A DNA stretch of 64,000 nucleotides from Mucilaginibacter empetricola (GTDB lineage Bacteria; Bacteroidota; Bacteroidia; Sphingobacteriales; Sphingobacteriaceae). Below, one piece after another: positions 1-8,053 of the stretch. The notes beneath the pieces were generated by a model that saw nothing but the letters and a program-made list of their open reading frames with translations, was not told where the DNA came from and searched no databases. The stretch lies in assembly GCF_024808665.1 (NCBI RefSeq), contig NZ_JANUBZ010000002.1:564017-628016 (forward strand), read 5' to 3'. Positions within the stretch are counted from its first letter, which is position 1. Each line of letters begins with the position of its first letter. The position numbers were made by a program, and so were the translations under genes.

Positions 1-374
1 TGCCTGTACGGAATGTTAAGGCGCTGAAAAATGCCATATCCAAGAAAGCATTGCTGAAACACGCCTCTGAGCAGTTTGGCTTTGAGGGCTGTTACCTGTT
101 TACCACCAATGATGTTGCCGACGGTTTTCTTGCAGAATCAAGATTCTTCAACCCCGGTATCGGTATTGATGAAGATCCGGCTACAGGGACAGCGGCAGGT
201 CCGCTTGCCGGCTATCTGCAGCAATTGGGTTACATCAATAAAAACCAGGACTATCAGATTTTACAGGGAGCTTACGTTAATCAGCCATCAACCATACATG
301 TAAAAGTTGCTGATGATGGTGTTTGGGTAAGCGGTTCATCAGTCATCGTAATGGAGGGTGAACTTTATTTGTAA
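1..374 (+). CDS. PhzF-family isomerase-like protein, C-terminal part
   Basis: The reading frame is already open at base 3, so this is the 3' part of a gene that begins outside the window; the first visible residues are PVRNVKALKN. The segment with FFNPGIGIDEDPATGTA followed by GPLAGYLQQLGY is the C-terminal half of the PhzF fold, where the conserved DPATGTA stretch lies near the active site. PhzF itself isomerises trans-2,3-dihydro-3-hydroxyanthranilate in phenazine synthesis, but most family members are enzymes of unknown substrate in organisms that make no phenazines. No phenazine gene is visible nearby, so the substrate is unknown. About 123 residues are visible out of the usual 260-300. 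Confidence 0.85.
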   Translation, partial: PVRNVKALKNAISKKALLKHASEQFGFEGCYLFTTNDVADGFLAESRFFNPGIGIDEDPATGTAAGPLAGYLQQLGYINKNQDYQILQGAYVNQPSTIHVKVADDGVWVSGSSVIVMEGELYL

Positions 375-440
375 GCGTAGCTGCCACATAATGGTATGCG
401 AATTGGTACCTCAATAATAGTTAAAGCAAAGTCCCAGTAT

Positions 441-612
441 TACTGAAATGACAATGATGCGCCGTAGGCGCAAAATATCGGTAGAAATATTGTTATAACC
501 AATTTTAGCGTGCTGTAGGTACGCCACCTCGCCCATGCATAGGTTTCGTACCGATGGCACGATATAATTATTGTCCTTTTCTCTACCGATATTTGACCCC
601 GATGGGGTCTCT
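441..612. repeat. dispersed palindromic repeat, family A, copy 1
   Basis: This element fills most of the 293-base gap between the PhzF-like gene and the SRPBCC gene. It starts with a small hairpin GCGCCGTAGGCGC (459-471), continues with AAATATCGGTAG, has an inner pair around CTGTAGGTACG and CGTACCGATGG, and ends with CTACCGATATTT plus the hairpin GACCCCGATGGGGTC (595-609). The outer 12-base arms are exact inverted complements. A second copy with the same layout lies at 4644-4815. No open reading frame is present, so it looks like a non-coding, foldable repeat. Confidence 0.8.
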
Positions 613-667
613 CTGCTGGATTAATTAGTTTTCATGTTTTGAACTCCGTTTTTACCGGACGATGTCT

Positions 668-1120
668 TTATGCCAGTCCCTTTAAATCGGGTTCACCTTT
701 TCCGGTAGTAATCAGCGGTAATAAACTATTTTTTAAATAATAGTTCCATCCATTAAAACAGCCGTTAAAACATTCAAATTCGGGTACTAAACCAATGTGG
801 GTGAATTGTAACTGCGTTTTATCGCCTTGCTTGTCAATTTCAAAACTGATTTTGGTACCTGTCCATTCGCTTTGGTTTTCAACAAAAGTTAAAGCACTGT
901 CGGTAACCAGCCAAACCACTTTTTTATCGGGTACTACTTCTATTAATTTGTGTTTAGAGTAATGGATGTCTTTATGACGATAAGTAAACTCATCATCAGT
1001 TTTAGTGGTGCCGCCCGTAACGCCTTCTGACCACCATCCGCGAACGTTATTAACTGCGTCGAAAACTTCGCGAGGTGTTTGATCTACCAAAAAGGTAGTA
1101 GTGAAATTCTGATTTTCCAT
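668..1120 (-). CDS. SRPBCC (AHSA1-like) domain protein
   Basis: This 150-residue protein fits the START/Bet v 1-like (SRPBCC) fold in the AHSA1 subgroup. It has the usual opening (TTTFLVDQTPREVFDAVNNVRGWW), the central WLVTDSALTFVE strand region, and a C-terminal helix with WNYYLKNSLLPL. Such proteins bind hydrophobic ligands or chaperone partners; no enzymatic role can be assigned. It is the third gene of a three-gene minus-strand operon, 10 bases downstream of the ArsR-type regulator. AHSA1-like genes paired with small ArsR regulators are a common arrangement. The ATG at 1120 is the only start consistent with the full domain. Confidence 0.88.
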   Translation of the reverse strand: MENQNFTTTFLVDQTPREVFDAVNNVRGWWSEGVTGGTTKTDDEFTYRHKDIHYSKHKLIEVVPDKKVVWLVTDSALTFVENQSEWTGTKISFEIDKQGDKTQLQFTHIGLVPEFECFNGCFNGWNYYLKNSLLPLITTGKGEPDLKGLA

Positions 1121-1130
1121 GTTTTTTTAT

Positions 1131-1460
1131 TTATTTTTTATCTTCTGTTTTAGCATTCAACAGGGCTTCCAATTTTTTCAATTTACTACCCCAGAATGCA
1201 TCATAGTAGGCAAGCCAATCCCGTAATTCGTTAAAGCCATCCTGTTTAAGCACACAGTGCCGCTCCCTGCCTATATCCTGTATAGCAATAAACCCCGCAT
1301 TGTACAACACTTTAATGTGTTTAGAAACGGCGGGGCGGCTCATTTCAAAATTTTCGGCCAGGGAGTTAATAGTCAGGCTGTTGTTCGAAAGCAGGAGTAA
1401 TATTTGTCTCCTGCTTGGGTCGGCAACTACCTGGAAGGCATCAAGCCGGTGTTGTTCCAT
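1131..1460 (-). CDS. ArsR-family HTH transcriptional regulator
   Basis: This 109-residue protein is a single winged helix-turn-helix domain. The N-terminal VVADPSRRQILLLLS and the recognition helix region MSRPAVSKHIKVLYNAGFI are typical of the ArsR branch whose members sit beside SRPBCC proteins. No cysteine pair for metal binding of the classical ArsR/SmtB type is seen, so metal sensing is unlikely. Its start overlaps the end of the upstream SRPBCC gene by 20 bases, which indicates co-transcription and probably translational coupling. It probably represses its own operon through the two dyads at 1896-1939; that link is inference. Confidence 0.9.
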   Translation of the reverse strand: MEQHRLDAFQVVADPSRRQILLLLSNNSLTINSLAENFEMSRPAVSKHIKVLYNAGFIAIQDIGRERHCVLKQDGFNELRDWLAYYDAFWGSKLKKLEALLNAKTEDKK

Positions 1461-1890
1461 CTGTTATCGCTTCTGTCAATTTTAAAATCTTTTGAATATT
1501 TGATAGCCATCCCTGATCCAGTAATGAGAATATCGGCAAATCAGCTGTTTCTCCAATGCCTCTATGTATCAATTCAAGTTGGGTGCCGTTGTTGCTTTCA
1601 GTTAGGGTCCAGTTAACTGTCGAGTCGTGTAATACGCCATTACCCGGTCCGAACTTCCACGAATAGGAAAGCTTTGTAAAAGGAGTTATTTCTAACACCT
1701 TACAATAAAAAGTCCCATCCAACTCTAAATCGGGCTTTGGTTTTGTAGTGAATTTAAACTCATGCCCTAAAACGGGTTGAAAATCAGTTGGCATCAGCCA
1801 CAGCGCCATTAACTCGGGTTGCGTAAGGTATCCCCAAACTATCTCTGGTGGTTTGGAGAAAAATAATTCGTGTTTAATAATTTTTGCCAT
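1441..1890 (-). CDS. SRPBCC (AHSA1-like) domain protein, first gene of operon
   Basis: This is a 149-residue AHSA1-type protein. The start MAKIIKHELFFSKPPEIVWGYLTQPELMALWLMP is the canonical first helix-strand unit, and WTLTESNNGTQLELIHRGI is the typical central strand pair. It is a distant paralogue of the protein encoded at 668-1120, with the regulator gene between them. The ligand is unknown. The start codon lies only six bases from the nearer GTAAC-N6-GTTAC dyad, so repressor binding there would block both transcription and ribosome access. Confidence 0.88.
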   Translation of the reverse strand: MAKIIKHELFFSKPPEIVWGYLTQPELMALWLMPTDFQPVLGHEFKFTTKPKPDLELDGTFYCKVLEITPFTKLSYSWKFGPGNGVLHDSTVNWTLTESNNGTQLELIHRGIGETADLPIFSLLDQGWLSNIQKILKLTEAITDGTTPA

Positions 1891-1895
1891 AATAA

Positions 1896-1939
1896 GTAAC
1901 TTTAAGGTTACGTAAAGTTATATGTAACTTGTGAGTTAC
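1896..1939. promoter_or_regulatory. two matching GTAAC-N6-GTTAC dyads, candidate ArsR-type operator
   Basis: Two 16-base inverted repeats of the same form, GTAAC-N6-GTTAC, lie at 1896-1911 and 1924-1939, 28 bases apart start to start. They sit immediately upstream of the operon 1890-668, which contains an ArsR-type regulator. Two identical dyads on one face of the helix (28 bases, close to 2.7 turns) fit binding by two dimers. The binding protein is inferred from position only. Confidence 0.55.
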
Positions 1940-2163
1940 GCAAATTTATTTTCACTTTTTTTATTTGAGTGGAGTTTTACCTATAGCATTACTATTTTAT
2001 TGATGAACAGGACTTTCTGAGCAGATGATATTGAACAGCGCAAACCCATATAGTTTGATGAATTATTTTGTTAAAATAATTGCAAACCTTTAGGTGCACT
2101 GTGTTGTTATGAGCTATGTTGATTATAAAAGGTATAGTCAAGTCATAAATAAATTTCACAACA

Positions 2164-3045
2164 ATGAAGATTAAAATAGTTTTGCCGGTAATACTATTGC
2201 TGGCAGTGGCATTTCAGAGTTGCGTAAGCAACAAAAAATATGCTGCATTGCAATCACAGTACAATCAGTCAATTGACACCAATCGTAATTTAAAACAAAG
2301 CTGGCAGGTTACCCAGCAGGAGCTGGCGGTATCAAATAACCAGGTAAAAAGCCTTCAGGATCAAATTGCCCAGGCGCAAACCAATTCGCTTGCTTTACAG
2401 GATGCCCTGAACAAATGTTTGGCAGGTAACAACCAGGGAAATGTGAATATATCCAAACTGGTTGATGAAATAAACGCATCAAACAAGTACATTCAGCATT
2501 TAGTGAACTTAAAAAACACCAGCGACTCGTTGAATATGGTATTGACCAACAACCTTACCCGCTCGCTAACTCCTGATGAAGTTCAGGGTGTTGATGTTAA
2601 GGTGTTGAAAGGGGTAGTTTATATATCACTTGCCGATAACATGCTTTATAAATCGGGCAGTTACTCCATTTCGGATAAAGCCGGGGCCACACTTGCTAAA
2701 ATTGCCAAAATCATCAATGATTATTCGAGCTATGATGTGTTAATTGAAGGTAATACGGATAACGTGCCTATTTCGCAAACCAATATCCGTAACAACTGGG
2801 ATTTGAGTACGTTAAGAGCATCATCAGTAGTGCAGGCATTGCAAACCACCTATAATGTTGATCCTAAAAGATTAACTGCAGGCGGACGTGGTGAATATAA
2901 CCCGATTGCTGACAATAGTACAGATTCGGGAAAATCGCAAAACAGGCGTACGCAAATTATTATTACGCCAAAGCTGGATCAGTTTATGGCGCTGATAGGT
3001 AAATCACCTGATGCAACAACACCACCTGCTGCAGATCAGAAATAA
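2164..3045 (+). CDS. OmpA-family peptidoglycan-binding lipoprotein
   Basis: This 293-residue protein starts with a lipoprotein signal (hydrophobic stretch then FQSC, lipidated Cys at about 20). Residues 25-110 are Gln/Asn/Leu-rich and probably coiled coil (SQYNQSIDTNRNLKQSWQV). The C-terminal half (about 150-270) is an OmpA domain with LIEGNTDNVPIS, the NNWDLSTLRASSVVQAL helix and RLTAGGRGEYNP, followed by SQNRRTQIIITPK. OmpA domains bind the diaminopimelate stem of peptidoglycan, so the protein probably tethers the outer membrane to the wall. It stands alone, flanked by non-coding regions on both sides. Confidence 0.92.
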   Translation: MKIKIVLPVILLLAVAFQSCVSNKKYAALQSQYNQSIDTNRNLKQSWQVTQQELAVSNNQVKSLQDQIAQAQTNSLALQDALNKCLAGNNQGNVNISKLVDEINASNKYIQHLVNLKNTSDSLNMVLTNNLTRSLTPDEVQGVDVKVLKGVVYISLADNMLYKSGSYSISDKAGATLAKIAKIINDYSSYDVLIEGNTDNVPISQTNIRNNWDLSTLRASSVVQALQTTYNVDPKRLTAGGRGEYNPIADNSTDSGKSQNRRTQIIITPKLDQFMALIGKSPDATTPPAADQK

Positions 3046-3530
3046 GAAAAAGAAAGTGAATGGGCGCTCTTCGGGAAACTGAGGGGCGCTTTTTGTTTCT
3101 GAAACTTTCCCGTCCCTCTTTTTTGCTTGCAAAAGAGAGGGAGATCCATCCGCCTAAAGGCGGAGTAGATCGGGTGAGTTGAATCTGCGAGCGGCATTAA
3201 CGTAAATGCATCGGTGGTGTAGACTCATCCCGACGACGTTACGCTGGTTGACCTTCTCTCCGCTTCGCACAAAGAAGGTAGTAGTAGCAATATATTGCGA
3301 CATTTTATATCTTTACTATCATAATAAATCAAGATAAACCAATTTGTTAAGTCTTTAAACCTTTATTTAATATTAACAAAAATTAAAATTATAACGTTAA
3401 AGTGTATGATATTGTTAACAAAGTATCATCTCTGTTGATATAATAACATTTTTAGTTCTGATTCGTTATATTTGATTATATGGCGATGATTAAAAACAAA
3501 TCATTTTAGTATTTACAAAATATCTATTTT
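3046..3530. other. 485-base non-coding stretch with a degenerate palindromic repeat
   Basis: No gene is supported. Just after the OmpA gene, GGGCGCTCTTCGGG and AGGGGCGCTTTTTG form an imperfect, weak terminator-like stretch at 3061-3095. From about 3100 to 3290 there is a repeat-like block: CCCTCTTTTTTGCTTGC with GCAAAAGAGAGGG, a small CCGCCT-AAAG-GCGG hairpin, and the facing pair CGGGTGAGTT and GACTCATCCCG. The last 240 bases are very AT-rich and probably hold the promoter of the HAD gene at 3531, although no clear TAnnTTTG box was picked out. Confidence 0.5.
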
Positions 3531-4346
3531 ATGAAACACGGACTTTTGATTGATATGGATGGGGTGATTTACAGCGGCGAACAATTGATACTGGGCGCTG
3601 ATAAATTTATTGCCAACCTCCTTAAAAATAATATACCCTTTACTTTTATGACCAATAATAGCCAGCGTACCCGGTTGGAAGCGGTAAGGAAGTTAAAACG
3701 ACTTGGTATCGAGATTACGGAAGATCATGTGTATACCAGCGCAATGGCAACCGGAAAGTTTTTGGGCGATCAGGGGCCAGGTGGTACAGCTTATGTTTTG
3801 GGCGAAGGCGGTTTATTAACCAGTTTGCACGAAAACGGAATTACACTGGTTGATAGCGACCCTGAGTTTGTTGTTTTAGGCGAGGGTAGGAACTTTACCC
3901 TTGAAATGGTGCAGCGCGCGGTTGATATGATTTTAGGAGGTGCCAAATTTATAACTACAAACCGCGACCCATCACCAAAGAAGCCCGGATGGAATAACCT
4001 GGGTATTGCGGCAACAACGGCCATGATAGAAGAAGCAACCGGACGCAAAGCGTTTGTAACCGGTAAACCGAGCCCGGTAATGATGCGATCTGCCAGGAAA
4101 TATCTGGGTTTGGAAACCGCCGAGACTACCGTGGTAGGTGATACCATGGAAACCGATATACAAGGCGGTGTGCAAATGGGTTATAAAACGATATTGGTAT
4201 TATCAGGCATTGCCCGTAAAGAAGATTTGAGTCATTATGCTTTTAAACCCGATATGGTGGTAAGCTCTGTTGAGGAGATTGCATTTCCGTTGAAATGGTG
4301 GGAAAAGGTTGAAGATGAGCATGAGGTTTTGAATTCAAAGGCTTAA
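3531..4346 (+). CDS. HAD-superfamily subclass IIA phosphatase (NagD-like)
   Basis: This 271-residue protein carries all HAD motifs of subclass IIA: LLIDMDGVIY with nucleophile Asp8 and acid/base Asp10, FMTNNSQRTR (motif II with the NagD-type Asn-Asn-Ser), the Lys in VTGKPSPVMM (motif III), and VGDTMETDIQGG (motif IV). The cap is of the C2 type between motifs II and III. Family members remove phosphate from small metabolites such as nucleotides, p-nitrophenyl phosphate analogues or glycerol phosphate; the substrate cannot be read from sequence. The length matches NagD-type enzymes. It is followed after 11 bases by the small YdeI-like gene. Confidence 0.9.
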   Translation: MKHGLLIDMDGVIYSGEQLILGADKFIANLLKNNIPFTFMTNNSQRTRLEAVRKLKRLGIEITEDHVYTSAMATGKFLGDQGPGGTAYVLGEGGLLTSLHENGITLVDSDPEFVVLGEGRNFTLEMVQRAVDMILGGAKFITTNRDPSPKKPGWNNLGIAATTAMIEEATGRKAFVTGKPSPVMMRSARKYLGLETAETTVVGDTMETDIQGGVQMGYKTILVLSGIARKEDLSHYAFKPDMVVSSVEEIAFPLKWWEKVEDEHEVLNSKA

Positions 4347-4357
4347 ATTGAAGTAGT

Positions 4358-4579
4358 ATGCTAAAAAAAGGCGAACACATAGATGGGACCCCGGCCGAAT
4401 TACAGGTATTGTTGGATAAAGATGCAGAAGCAAATACTTTTTTTGAAAGCTTATCAAAATCATACAAACAAGGTTATTGTGATTGGGTTGGATCGGCCAA
4501 GCAGGAAGAAACGCGGAAGGTAAGAGCTGATAAGGCTTTAATTATGCTGCAGAATAAGCAGAAGACATTGAAAACGTAA
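4358..4579 (+). CDS. YdeI/OmpD-associated family small protein
   Basis: This 73-residue protein resembles the C-terminal helical part of YdeI/OmpD-associated (bacteriocin-protection) proteins: DGTPAELQVLLDKDAEANTFFESLSKSYKQGYCDWVGSAK with a downstream ETRKVRADKALIML helix. The longer family members have an extra N-terminal domain that is missing here, so this is the short stand-alone form. The molecular function is not known. It begins 11 bases after the HAD gene and is probably co-transcribed with it. Confidence 0.75.
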   Translation: MLKKGEHIDGTPAELQVLLDKDAEANTFFESLSKSYKQGYCDWVGSAKQEETRKVRADKALIMLQNKQKTLKT

Positions 4580-4643
4580 GTTTAATCAAGGTATTCTAAA
4601 GATAAAGGATGTTGTGCTAAGTGACAAAGGCCGGAGAACTTGA

Positions 4644-4815
4644 ATGTGAAATGACAAGAATGCGCCGCAGGTGCAAAATATCGGTAGCATATTATAATAA
4701 CCTATTTTCGCATGCCGTAGGTATGCCACCTTGCCTGCGTCTAGGTTTCGTACCTACGGCACGACATATTTGCGATTGTTTTTTCTCTACCGATATTTGA
4801 CCCCGACGGGGTCTT
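4644..4815. repeat. dispersed palindromic repeat, family A, copy 2
   Basis: This is the second copy of the element at 441-612, in the same orientation. Shared parts in order: GAAATGACAA-N-AATGCGCCG (copy 1 reads GAAATGACAATGATGCGCCG), AAATATCGGTAG, the CCGTAGGTATGCCACC block, AGGTTTCGTACC, CTACCGATATTT and the closing hairpin GACCCCGACGGGGTC (4799-4813). Several changes are compensatory or lie in loops (for example GATGGGG against GACGGGG), which suggests that folding is kept. Confidence 0.8.
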
Positions 4816-4877
4816 TCTAGTAGTTTTGTTATCTAAAGATGTCATGAAGCAGTCGAAGCATGCGGGCAAAGGCCTCT

Positions 4878-4910
4878 GCGCTCACCCTTCGAGAACCTCA
4901 GGGTGACACC
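4878..4910. repeat. short CACCCT/AGGGTG intergenic hairpin
   Basis: CTCACCCTTCGAG and CTCAGGGTGAC form an imperfect hairpin. Sequences of this kind are scattered in intergenic DNA of many Bacteroidetes. No other copy was seen in this window. Between family A copy 2 and the terminator at 4957 nothing else is recognised in the 4580-5023 gap. Confidence 0.4.
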
Positions 4911-4956
4911 CATTTCCAACATCAGGTTTAAACGGAAACTTCCAAAGATACAAAGC

Positions 4957-4993
4957 AAAAAGCGCCATGCTAATTACCTGCATGGCGCTTTTT
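4957..4993 (-). terminator. intrinsic terminator, bidirectional
   Basis: AAAAAGCGCCATG (4957-4969) and CATGGCGCTTTTT (4981-4993) form a perfect 13-base stem with an 11-base loop, with T-runs on both strands. It lies 30 bases beyond the stop of the leftward DUF3347 gene and would end the copper operon. It could also stop rightward transcription from the HAD region. Confidence 0.9.
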
Positions 4994-5023
4994 ATTTTAA
5001 TAACGTGATTTATTCAGTACCCT

Positions 5024-5536
5024 TTAGAGTTCAGTACCCTTTAATGTAGCAGTTGTTTTTCCACAGGTTGCCATTTCGCTACCGCCGTAATATGGATTTT
5101 TAATGTCAGCCGATTCACTTAGCCAATATGCCTTTTTCATAGGGCAATATTGTTGATATAACGTTGATGTATTCACTTTAAGACCTTTTAGCACATCATA
5201 CATGTTTTTTGAAAGGCTTTCAAAATGTTCACGCTGGTGCTCAATATTAGGCACCTCACTGATATGACGGCTATCAAATTTTAACTTATCCAGGTAACTA
5301 TTCAGCAGTTTTTGCTGATCCGGGTTTAATCCTTTAGTGGCATCGGTTGATAGGGCATCTAGCAATTCTTTGCCTTTTGCTTGTGCTAAAGTACCGTTAC
5401 CGGCTACTAATGCATTTTTTAGCCCTAAATAAGCCTTGGTTATTTTATCAATATTATTTGCAGGTGGATTAGCTTTTACCAACGAAATGGAAAATGCCAG
5501 CATCAGTATTAAAGAAATTATTTTAAGCGTTTTCAT
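5024..5536 (-). CDS. DUF3347 periplasmic protein, copper-associated
   Basis: This 170-residue protein has an N-terminal signal peptide (MKTLKIISLILMLAFSISLVKA). The mature part is helical with DKITKAYLGLKNALVAGN at its start and the diagnostic C-terminal pattern YQQYCPMKKAYWLSE, NPYYGGSEMATCG. The conserved Cys, Met and His-containing segments (SKNMYDV, HQREHF) resemble the metal-binding region of DUF3347 domains that are also fused to CusB-type efflux adaptors in Bacteroidetes. A periplasmic copper-binding role is inferred from this and from the multicopper oxidase gene 95 bases upstream. It is the last gene of the copper group and is followed by a strong terminator. Confidence 0.85.
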   Translation of the reverse strand: MKTLKIISLILMLAFSISLVKANPPANNIDKITKAYLGLKNALVAGNGTLAQAKGKELLDALSTDATKGLNPDQQKLLNSYLDKLKFDSRHISEVPNIEHQREHFESLSKNMYDVLKGLKVNTSTLYQQYCPMKKAYWLSESADIKNPYYGGSEMATCGKTTATLKGTEL

Positions 5537-5631
5537 GATTCTTATTTTTTATGATTTATAAAATTATTACATTTTTTGTTATTGACTGTCAGAAAAGAGC
5601 GTTTATTCTTTCCGCAGTGATTATTTGACGA

Positions 5632-7932
5632 TTAGTACACTATGGTTAAACCGGCACCTAAACCCATGTCGCTGTCGTAATGGCTTGATACCGAAAAGTA
5701 TTTGGTTATAATATACCTCAAACCTGCATTGTATTCCTTATCGGTGTTGCCCATCAGGCTAAACCTTAAGCGACTGGTTAGCGGAATATCATCACGACCT
5801 AACTGCAAGCGAAACTTACCATTACCATCAACCCGTGCATCGGCAACAAATAACAAAGGTAGGGTGTAGGCAAGGCCGGCCACAACCGTATGCCGGTTGT
5901 TTTGATCACTAACCTGCCCGAAGAGATTTTTTTCGAGGCCGTTTACTTTCCGGTATTCGTAGTTAAATCCGGCATAAGCGTAAAGCCATTGCATTTGCCT
6001 TAAATAACGGCCTGCTATGGTTTCACTTTCGTAACCTTTTTCATCGGTGGTGCCAATTTTCCAAAGGGTCTGTATTTTCCAGCGGGTATTTACCAGGCTG
6101 ATGTTGCCATCGCTTCCGTTGCTTTCTAAGCCAATCTTTGCACCCGTATAAAAATGTCTGTCATCAGCATAAACCTTTTTTATAGCTTCTGCCGAATCAG
6201 GGATCTCCGGATTAGGTGGTGAATTTTCATAGCTGAAGATGCGGCCCATGCCGCTCATCATATGATAAAGAATGTGGCAATGAAAAAACCAATCGCCACT
6301 GGCCGTGGCTGCAAATTCAATGGTGTCGGTTTCCATTGGCATAATATCCAGCGTGTTTTTTAGGGGAGCATAGTCACCCTGACCATTCAACACCCTGAAA
6401 TAATGACCATGTAAATGCATAGGGTGCCGCATCATGGTATTATTATACAGGAGGATCCTTACATTTTCGCCCTTTTTTATCAAAATTTTATCCGACTCAG
6501 AAACTGTTTTGTTATTGATGGTCCATACGTAGCGGTTCATGTTGCCGGTAAGGTTAAAGGTAAATACCTTTGTTGGGCCGGGCGGAAGGTTAGTGGGCTT
6601 TGGCGCTTTCAGCATGCCATAATTAAGCGTAATTATCTTGCCGGCAGTACCCATATCCATTCCTTCCATGTTCATACCGCCCATATATGTGGCCGCCATG
6701 CTATCCATTTTTTTACCGGCAGTATCTTCTGGCATCATCTTCATTGCGGATGTTGTATCTGCTGTTAGCTCGGGATACATTACGCTGTTCATGTCCATTT
6801 TTTGGTTGCTCATCTGCATACCGTCCATCTTTTGCATGTCGCCGCCCATGGTCATCATGCCGTTCATCATCTTCATCCCCTCAAAATAGTTGAGTTTGGA
6901 CAAGGCTTTAGCCTTTACCTTCGGCCCATCGCCCAACCAAAGCGAAGTGGAATTTGAACGGTCCTCGGCAGTAGCCAAAAATTCAAAGCTGCCGGCTTTG
7001 GGGATGGTGACTTCGACATCATAAGTTTCGGCCACGGCAATAATCATGCGATCAACTTTTACGGGTTCAACCTCTTGCCCGTCGGTTGCAATAACGGTGA
7101 TTTTTCCCCCGGCATAATTGAGCCAGAAATAGGTTGATGAACTACCGTTAATAACGTGCAATTTTACTTTATCCCCAGCCTTAAATTGCGGAGCCGTCTG
7201 TTCGGTTTTGCCGTTGCTAAAAAAACGATTATAATAAACATCGCTTACATCCATGGCCACCATACGTTTCCATTCGTTGGTTAGTTTAGCACTTAAATAG
7301 CCTTTGCTGATGGCTTCGGCATAGTTTTGCGTGCTGCCTTTTTTTATGGCATACCAGTCGGTTTGGTTATGCAGCGAGCGTTCTACCTGTTCGGGGTTTT
7401 CATCGTTCCAATCGCTCAGCAATAAAGTATATTCCTTTTGCAGCGCCTGTTGTTTGTGGTGGATGATAAAAGCACCATAGAGGCCACTCTGCTGCTGCGT
7501 CATGGTGTGCGAATGATACCACAAGGTACCATGTTGTACCAATGGGAACTTATAAAAATGAGTTTCGCCGGGTTTTAAGGGGGCTGTGGTGAGATACGAA
7601 ACGCCATCATAACGGTTAGGCAGTATAACGCCATGCCAGTGGATGGAAGTTTCCATCATCATGTCATTATGCACATAAATTTCGGCGGTATCACCTTCGG
7701 TAAATTCCAGCGCCGGGGCCGGGATAGTGCCGTTGATAGCCATTGCCGCCCTTTTTTTGCCTGTATAATTTACGATAGTATCGGTAATATATAAATGATA
7801 AATTTCCCTGTTGCCAATTTTGGTATAAAAGGGCAAATGCTGTTCCATCTTCATTTTTCCCATGTGCATATGCTGCGGAAAAACGGAGCCGGTAATAAGC
7901 AAGCCCAATAGTATTAATACTGTAGTTTTCAT
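5632..7932 (-). CDS. multicopper oxidase with C-terminal CopB-like barrel
   Basis: The start at 7932 (MKTTVLILLGLLITGSVFP) gives a clean signal peptide; an upstream ATG at 7953 would add seven residues before it. All four copper-binding clusters are present: HWHGVILPNRYDGV, WYHSHTMTQQQSGLYGAF, HPMHLHGHYFRVL and WFFHCHILYHMMSGM, so it should be an active three-domain laccase/CopA-type oxidase, probably oxidising Cu(I) in the periplasm. A Met-rich segment (about residues 345-435, GMKMMNGMMTMGGDMQKM) lies before the last cupredoxin domain, as in copper-tolerance oxidases. The last 160 residues (from about DDRHFYTGAKIG) alternate in the manner of a beta-barrel and resemble CopB, ending in GAGLTIVY. 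The fused layout is about 766 residues, longer than CopA alone. Confidence 0.9.
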   Translation of the reverse strand: MKTTVLILLGLLITGSVFPQHMHMGKMKMEQHLPFYTKIGNREIYHLYITDTIVNYTGKKRAAMAINGTIPAPALEFTEGDTAEIYVHNDMMMETSIHWHGVILPNRYDGVSYLTTAPLKPGETHFYKFPLVQHGTLWYHSHTMTQQQSGLYGAFIIHHKQQALQKEYTLLLSDWNDENPEQVERSLHNQTDWYAIKKGSTQNYAEAISKGYLSAKLTNEWKRMVAMDVSDVYYNRFFSNGKTEQTAPQFKAGDKVKLHVINGSSSTYFWLNYAGGKITVIATDGQEVEPVKVDRMIIAVAETYDVEVTIPKAGSFEFLATAEDRSNSTSLWLGDGPKVKAKALSKLNYFEGMKMMNGMMTMGGDMQKMDGMQMSNQKMDMNSVMYPELTADTTSAMKMMPEDTAGKKMDSMAATYMGGMNMEGMDMGTAGKIITLNYGMLKAPKPTNLPPGPTKVFTFNLTGNMNRYVWTINNKTVSESDKILIKKGENVRILLYNNTMMRHPMHLHGHYFRVLNGQGDYAPLKNTLDIMPMETDTIEFAATASGDWFFHCHILYHMMSGMGRIFSYENSPPNPEIPDSAEAIKKVYADDRHFYTGAKIGLESNGSDGNISLVNTRWKIQTLWKIGTTDEKGYESETIAGRYLRQMQWLYAYAGFNYEYRKVNGLEKNLFGQVSDQNNRHTVVAGLAYTLPLLFVADARVDGNGKFRLQLGRDDIPLTSRLRFSLMGNTDKEYNAGLRYIITKYFSVSSHYDSDMGLGAGLTIVY

Positions 7933-8053
7933 TACTGAAATACATTTTGGCATATAGCCTTTAAGTAATAGTTTTTGATTGTTTTAAGCTGAATAAGATA
8001 GCGGGATTAAAGATAATCCACAATTCAACTATTGATCGATTATTTCAGGGAGA

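Noticed and set aside
3061..3095. Intrinsic terminator after the OmpA gene
   Set aside because: GGGCGC and GGGGCGC are direct rather than inverted; only a weak partial stem around GCGC can form, so it is mentioned only as a possible terminator.
6415..6893. His-, Cys- and Met-containing plus-strand frames inside the multicopper oxidase gene
   Set aside because: They are the complement of the HxH copper motifs and the Met-rich stretch; composition is explained by the real gene on the other strand.
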